From: Pseudovirgaria hyperparasitica
Taxonomy: Eukaryota; Ascomycota; Dothideomycetes; Acrospermales; Acrospermaceae
Assembly: GCF_010093815.1 (NCBI RefSeq)
Contig: NW_022985579.1
Coordinates: forward strand, 1 to 64,000
Direction: 5' to 3'
Length of the DNA: 64,000 bases
How positions within the stretch are numbered: the stretch's first letter is position 1; each line of letters starts with the position of its first letter. This document shows, piece after piece, positions 60,561 through 64,000 of the stretch. The translations under genes were made by a program, and so were the position numbers. The notes beneath the pieces were generated by a model, which made no database searches, was not told where the DNA came from, and worked only from the letters and a program-made list of their open reading frames with translations.

Positions 60561-61440
60561 TAAGTATGCCCACGGCTATTTCGGAGGATGCCACGGCAAT
60601 CAGTTTGTGGCCTATGGGAATTGCCACTACAGTACCTGGATAAGACTGTACCACGAACCTGTTGGCCTTGTTACTTTCAATTGTTCTTGAGCGATTCTCG
60701 ATTTGCAAGGTGATATAGTAGAATCTATTGAATAACATGAGACTGGACGAGCAGTGATCGTCGAGGAGGTTCTCTTGGAGATGGACTGAGTGAGATTTCG
60801 AGCGCTCAACCCCACCATCGACTCCTCGATAAACCCGAAAGCTACTTGGCTATTATGTACTTACTGCTGCCAAACATTAGCAGGATGAAAGAATCTGAGC
60901 CAGGGACACTTTTGTTACACAGAGGACCGGTAGAATTGATAATGGAAAGTTTGATAGAATGATAATAACAATGTATGAGAGCTCATGACGTTCTGACGAC
61001 AATGGCCTTTGGGCACATTGCAACATCTCCTTAACACCACTTGTGTACTTACTGTAAAGTGTGTTCAAGTACTAGTGGGACCATCGGCCTAAAACACCTG
61101 TGGACATGTACGCTGTCTGCTCGTGCTTTATGACAAACATGAATTCACATAGGTAGGATGAACAGTTTGACACACACTCATAGCTGAATCATTCACTGCA
61201 GCGCGAAAGAGCGCTATGCTCATGCGAGTCTAGCTTGCTGACTGTTTCACATTTCCGCATACCCTAGTAGACAGTAAACAAAGACATTCCTTTTTGATTC
61301 TAGCTTGCATGTGTCATCCGTAAAGCACACAAACTTCACCGAGTCAGCCCACTTCAGCATCCAAAGCAAATATGCACTGCTACCTTAGGTCAAACTGATA
61401 TAAGCATCAAAAAGAAGTTTCCACGCTCACATCTGTTGAA
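60561..61440. other. Intergenic, no gene seen
   Basis: No domain-bearing open stretch. It holds the promoter of the BTB-like gene at its right end. Confidence 0.55.
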
Positions 61441-62328
61441 GTGTTACAGTTAAGCCTCATGTCACCATATTCGAATTGCGATTCGTCTTCATGGCTTAAA
61501 TCTCCTGCCATGCGCTCCGAAGTCTCCTTCCAGACAGATAGCAGCCCACCGTCTATGCAATCGAGCTTCATTTCGACCACGACAAACGCCAATTCGCTCT
61601 CAGTCCTTCGTGATCTTGACATCAACGCTCGTCAAGAGTTGCTTGAGTCTCCACTCGTACTTGTTCGAATCGCTTATACCGACATCACAATCCACATACC
61701 GTCGTCCCTCATTTCTTCTTATTCGCCGTTTGTTCGCGCTCGGATTGCCGAAGCCTACACTACATATAACAGCCAGCCATCGTCGTTCGCCGACATCTCT
61801 GCAGAGGAGGACATACCTGCAGTCACGATACCATACATTCAGGCGGCAGCTCTAGAGTACCTCGTCGATTATATGGTGTCTAGTGCTTCTATCATCGATG
61901 ATGAACCGATGCAACCCCCTACTTCACCGCGCAACACAATCATTTGCTACCATGCGATCCGAGTGCTACAGATGCCATTCTGCGAGAAGAAATTCCAAGC
62001 GACCATCATGGACTTTCTGTCCAAAGAGACATTTTCCAAGGACGACATCGAGGCGGTCTGGATCTTCATGAATGGCATCGATCCAAAAGTACCAGGTGGC
62101 GACGAGAAGATCGTGAGCCATATGGTACAGAATGTAGCCTACCGAACAGAGGAAGGGAAGCTGAAGCTCGATGGGGATGTGTGGGAGTATGTTAGGAGCA
62201 TGCCTGAGCTTGAGAGAAGGGTAAAAGATGTAGGGGACCGATTGAGGAATGATAGGGACGGCAGCAAAGGAAAGGGATTAGGACTGGGGCTGGGTTGTGG
62301 CTCCCCAGAAACTTCTTTTGGCTTCTAG
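61441..62328 (+). CDS. BTB/POZ-like hypothetical protein
   Basis: 295 aa with no intron required. Residues about 65-150 (PLVLVRIAYTDITIHIPSSLISSYSPFVRARIAEA..DIPAVTIPYIQAAALEYLVDYMVSS) follow the pattern of fungal BTB/POZ domains, which normally read V.V.VG..F.VHK..L...S.FF......F.....I.L.E.....F..LV.WLY. The match is divergent and no zinc finger, kelch or MATH domain follows. The remainder is helical, with a Gly/Lys-rich tail. BTB domains mediate dimerisation and cullin-3 binding, but such a role here is inference. Met at 61441 gives the longest product; Met at 61459 is an equally good start. Confidence 0.6.
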   Translation: MLQLSLMSPYSNCDSSSWLKSPAMRSEVSFQTDSSPPSMQSSFISTTTNANSLSVLRDLDINARQELLESPLVLVRIAYTDITIHIPSSLISSYSPFVRARIAEAYTTYNSQPSSFADISAEEDIPAVTIPYIQAAALEYLVDYMVSSASIIDDEPMQPPTSPRNTIICYHAIRVLQMPFCEKKFQATIMDFLSKETFSKDDIEAVWIFMNGIDPKVPGGDEKIVSHMVQNVAYRTEEGKLKLDGDVWEYVRSMPELERRVKDVGDRLRNDRDGSKGKGLGLGLGCGSPETSFGF

Positions 62329-62786
62329 GATACCAGTGCTTCTAAGACACCAGTGGATCAAATCAAAACAAGACACAATACCGATCCTTGGTAAAGCATG
62401 TCAGATCTACAGTTTGAAGCGAACGTTCTAAGGTGCAGCTGCGACTGCGAAGCCCAAGGGATCACAAAATGTTCTGAAAAGGATTCATGGACTAGGAAAA
62501 TAGGACGAAGGACTGCTGAAACTTGATCATGCTCGGAATTCCACTTTAGGGATCGCAAATAGATCTTTGTAGCTTTCGGATGTCAATGTCAACTGCCAAG
62601 TGTACCCGGTTTGGTGTGGTGTTGTCCAAGGAACTCGAGCTAACCATAATTGACTAGCGCCGGGGCTCATCCCACGCGTTGGTGACGTCCCAACGTCATG
62701 AAAGAATACACATCTTCCTTGGACTCATCTATCTCACACCTTGTGGAGCTACTACGCTCTCTTCCTTCTCACAATGCAGACACAAA
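62329..62786. promoter_or_regulatory. Intergenic and promoter of the PX-associated gene
   Basis: No gene on either strand. The plus-strand reading frame of the downstream gene is open back to 62679, but those residues lack conservation-like features, so the region is treated as 5' UTR/promoter. Confidence 0.5.
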
Positions 62787-64000
62787 ATGTCCACTACAGA
62801 CCTGACGCCTGCCCAGGCGCACGCCCTCTTCGATATTCTTACGCACCATGAAACCTATGCTGAAATTGAGAACTTCAAGTCCCCAGACGCAATTCACCAA
62901 TACGGCAAACCGTTCATCAAGGCTAGCAACGTGCCTGCAAAGTCACCGCTGTTACAGATCCTTTTTACACGTTTTGCGACCAATCTCCCAGGCCTAAGAA
63001 ATGTTGCACCCAAGTTTTGGCAAGAACAGTGCTCGACATTGCTAGAGAAGCTTGGTGGCGCAGAACTTTCTGAGAGTTATGAAAGAGGCACCCTAGGAGC
63101 AAGGAAGACTGTCGCGACAGCCATATCAGCGGTCTTAGAATATCCGGCCAGAGGTGTCATTGGAGGCTTTGCGCGTAAGAACCTACGAGACGCTGATCAT
63201 CAGTACGACATTTCAAAGGCTGAAGACGTCTTGGCCGGATGGGAAGACTTTACACAACGGCTTGTGTATGCTGACATGGTCGATGAGGTCTTTGCCAGAT
63301 GTGCTTTGACTGACAAGCTAGAGGATCACTCATCCATCGTTCAAGCTGCTCATGAGTTTATGTTGGTAAAGTACGTAGCATGTGCTTTCTCTCTTGCCTA
63401 ATGCTGATTTGCTTCCTAGCTTTGCCTCCTTCGTACATCATATCCTGATCTCCTCTCCCGATGGCCTGTATCTCCTTAAGATTATGGAGAACGCACATCG
63501 ACTCATCCCATATACACTCATTCGACAGACTTTGAAGGTTGGCAATGCTGCCTCCATGATCAATGCGATGGTCAGAGTGGTACTTGCGAAGCTTTCCGTC
63601 ACAAGTGTCACCAACTGGATAGGTCTGAGTAATAATCCCGATGATGGGATGAACCTTGTTCAGCAGATCATATCCCAAGTCCTCAAATGGGACATCAACG
63701 ACTTTCAGAAGCAAATGTTGAACATTGAAAAGACAAAGGATGGGCTCACAAAAGATCAAATCGATGCGCTTAGAGTATATTTGAGGATGGAAAGGCGAGA
63801 TCATGAAAGATTACAAGACAGAAGTCTCACCGAGGCTAAAAGTATTGCCATGGTCATCTTCGATGAGGCGAACTTACCACAAGTGCCTACCGAGCTCCAG
63901 CACTCCTTGGCATTAGAGTATCTACAGAAACTTCTGGAGGTCCGAGATCGAGAAGAGCTGATCGCTATATTATGCCGTCACAGCCCTGATATTCTTACAC
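62787..64000 (+). CDS. PX-associated (PXB/DUF3818-type) protein, 5' part
   Basis: Exon 1 62787-63370, a 49-bp intron (GTACGT..GCTGAT..CCTAG, 63371-63419), exon 2 from 63420 running off the window; at least 388 aa are visible. The start MSTTDLTPAQAHALFDILTHHETYAEIENFKSPDAIHQYGKPF is the typical opening of fungal PX-associated-domain proteins, which carry PXB and DUF3818 regions around a PX phosphoinositide-binding domain. The intron joins EFMLV-N-FASFVHHILISSPDGLYLLKIMENAHRLIPY without loss of frame. Such proteins are expected at endosomal or vacuolar membranes. The PX domain itself should lie beyond position 64000. The upstream in-frame Met at 62679 was rejected because the conserved domain begins immediately after the chosen Met. 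Confidence 0.75.

Overview
The window is nuclear DNA of a filamentous ascomycete (Pezizomycotina). A Dothideomycete is likely, but that is inference. Evidence: short introns (about 46-220 bp) with GT..AG ends and CTNAC-type branch sites, a Zn2Cys6 regulator, fungal GH3 and GH31 glycosidases, uL13, and a repeat block that looks heavily altered by repeat-induced point mutation (RIP: CpA/TpG nearly absent, TpA in great excess, stops in all frames). It is a two-compartment landscape: an AT-rich repeat isochore (1 to about 30,650) joined abruptly to a gene block of normal composition (about 30,720-64,000).

Repeat block. It resolves into a stack of nested insertions. A pogo/Fot1-like DNA transposon fossil (about 3,001-3,578 and 29,966-30,600) is split by a Ty3/Gypsy chromovirus, element A (3,579-29,965, 228-bp LTRs). 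A is split by element B, same family, opposite strand (6,596-13,978, 5-bp target duplication ATACG), and by element C, a different and unusually long Gypsy element (15,566-26,992, 372-bp LTRs, 4-bp duplication CTAT). The 3' LTR of A carries a 150-bp insert (29,734-29,883, 7-bp duplication TTTAGTA) that is not RIP-altered and holds a tRNA 5'-half-like segment. A perfect 35-37-nt palindrome occurs three times. Bases 1-3,000 are RIP-altered repeat that I could not assign.

Gene block. 30.7-33.1 kb is gene-poor with a decayed F-box-like gene. Then follow a tandem minus-strand pair, a putative 2OG-Fe(II)-type oxygenase and a Nudix hydrolase (33,104-34,913); a (CTT)35 microsatellite; a Zn2Cys6 regulator (37,739-39,512); ribosomal protein uL13 in five exons (40,524-41,531); a PD-(D/E)XK-like fungal protein in three exons (42,407-43,492); a secreted GH3 beta-glucosidase in three exons (45,772-48,203); a membrane-anchored UBL-BAG co-chaperone (49,393-50,871); a basic disordered protein in two exons (51,528-53,668); a secreted GH31 alpha-glucosidase in three exons (55,060-58,104); a decayed single-pass membrane protein gene (about 59,819-60,560); a BTB-like protein (61,441-62,328); and the 5' part of a PX-associated (PXB/DUF3818-type) gene running off the right edge (62,787-64,000).

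The genes are mostly independent units, not a pathway. Functional links are limited to the two secreted glucosidases (final hydrolysis of beta- and alpha-glucosides) and the adjacent oxygenase/Nudix pair, which lies nearest to the repeat isochore. No secondary-metabolite cluster, CRISPR array, rRNA or intact tRNA gene was seen.
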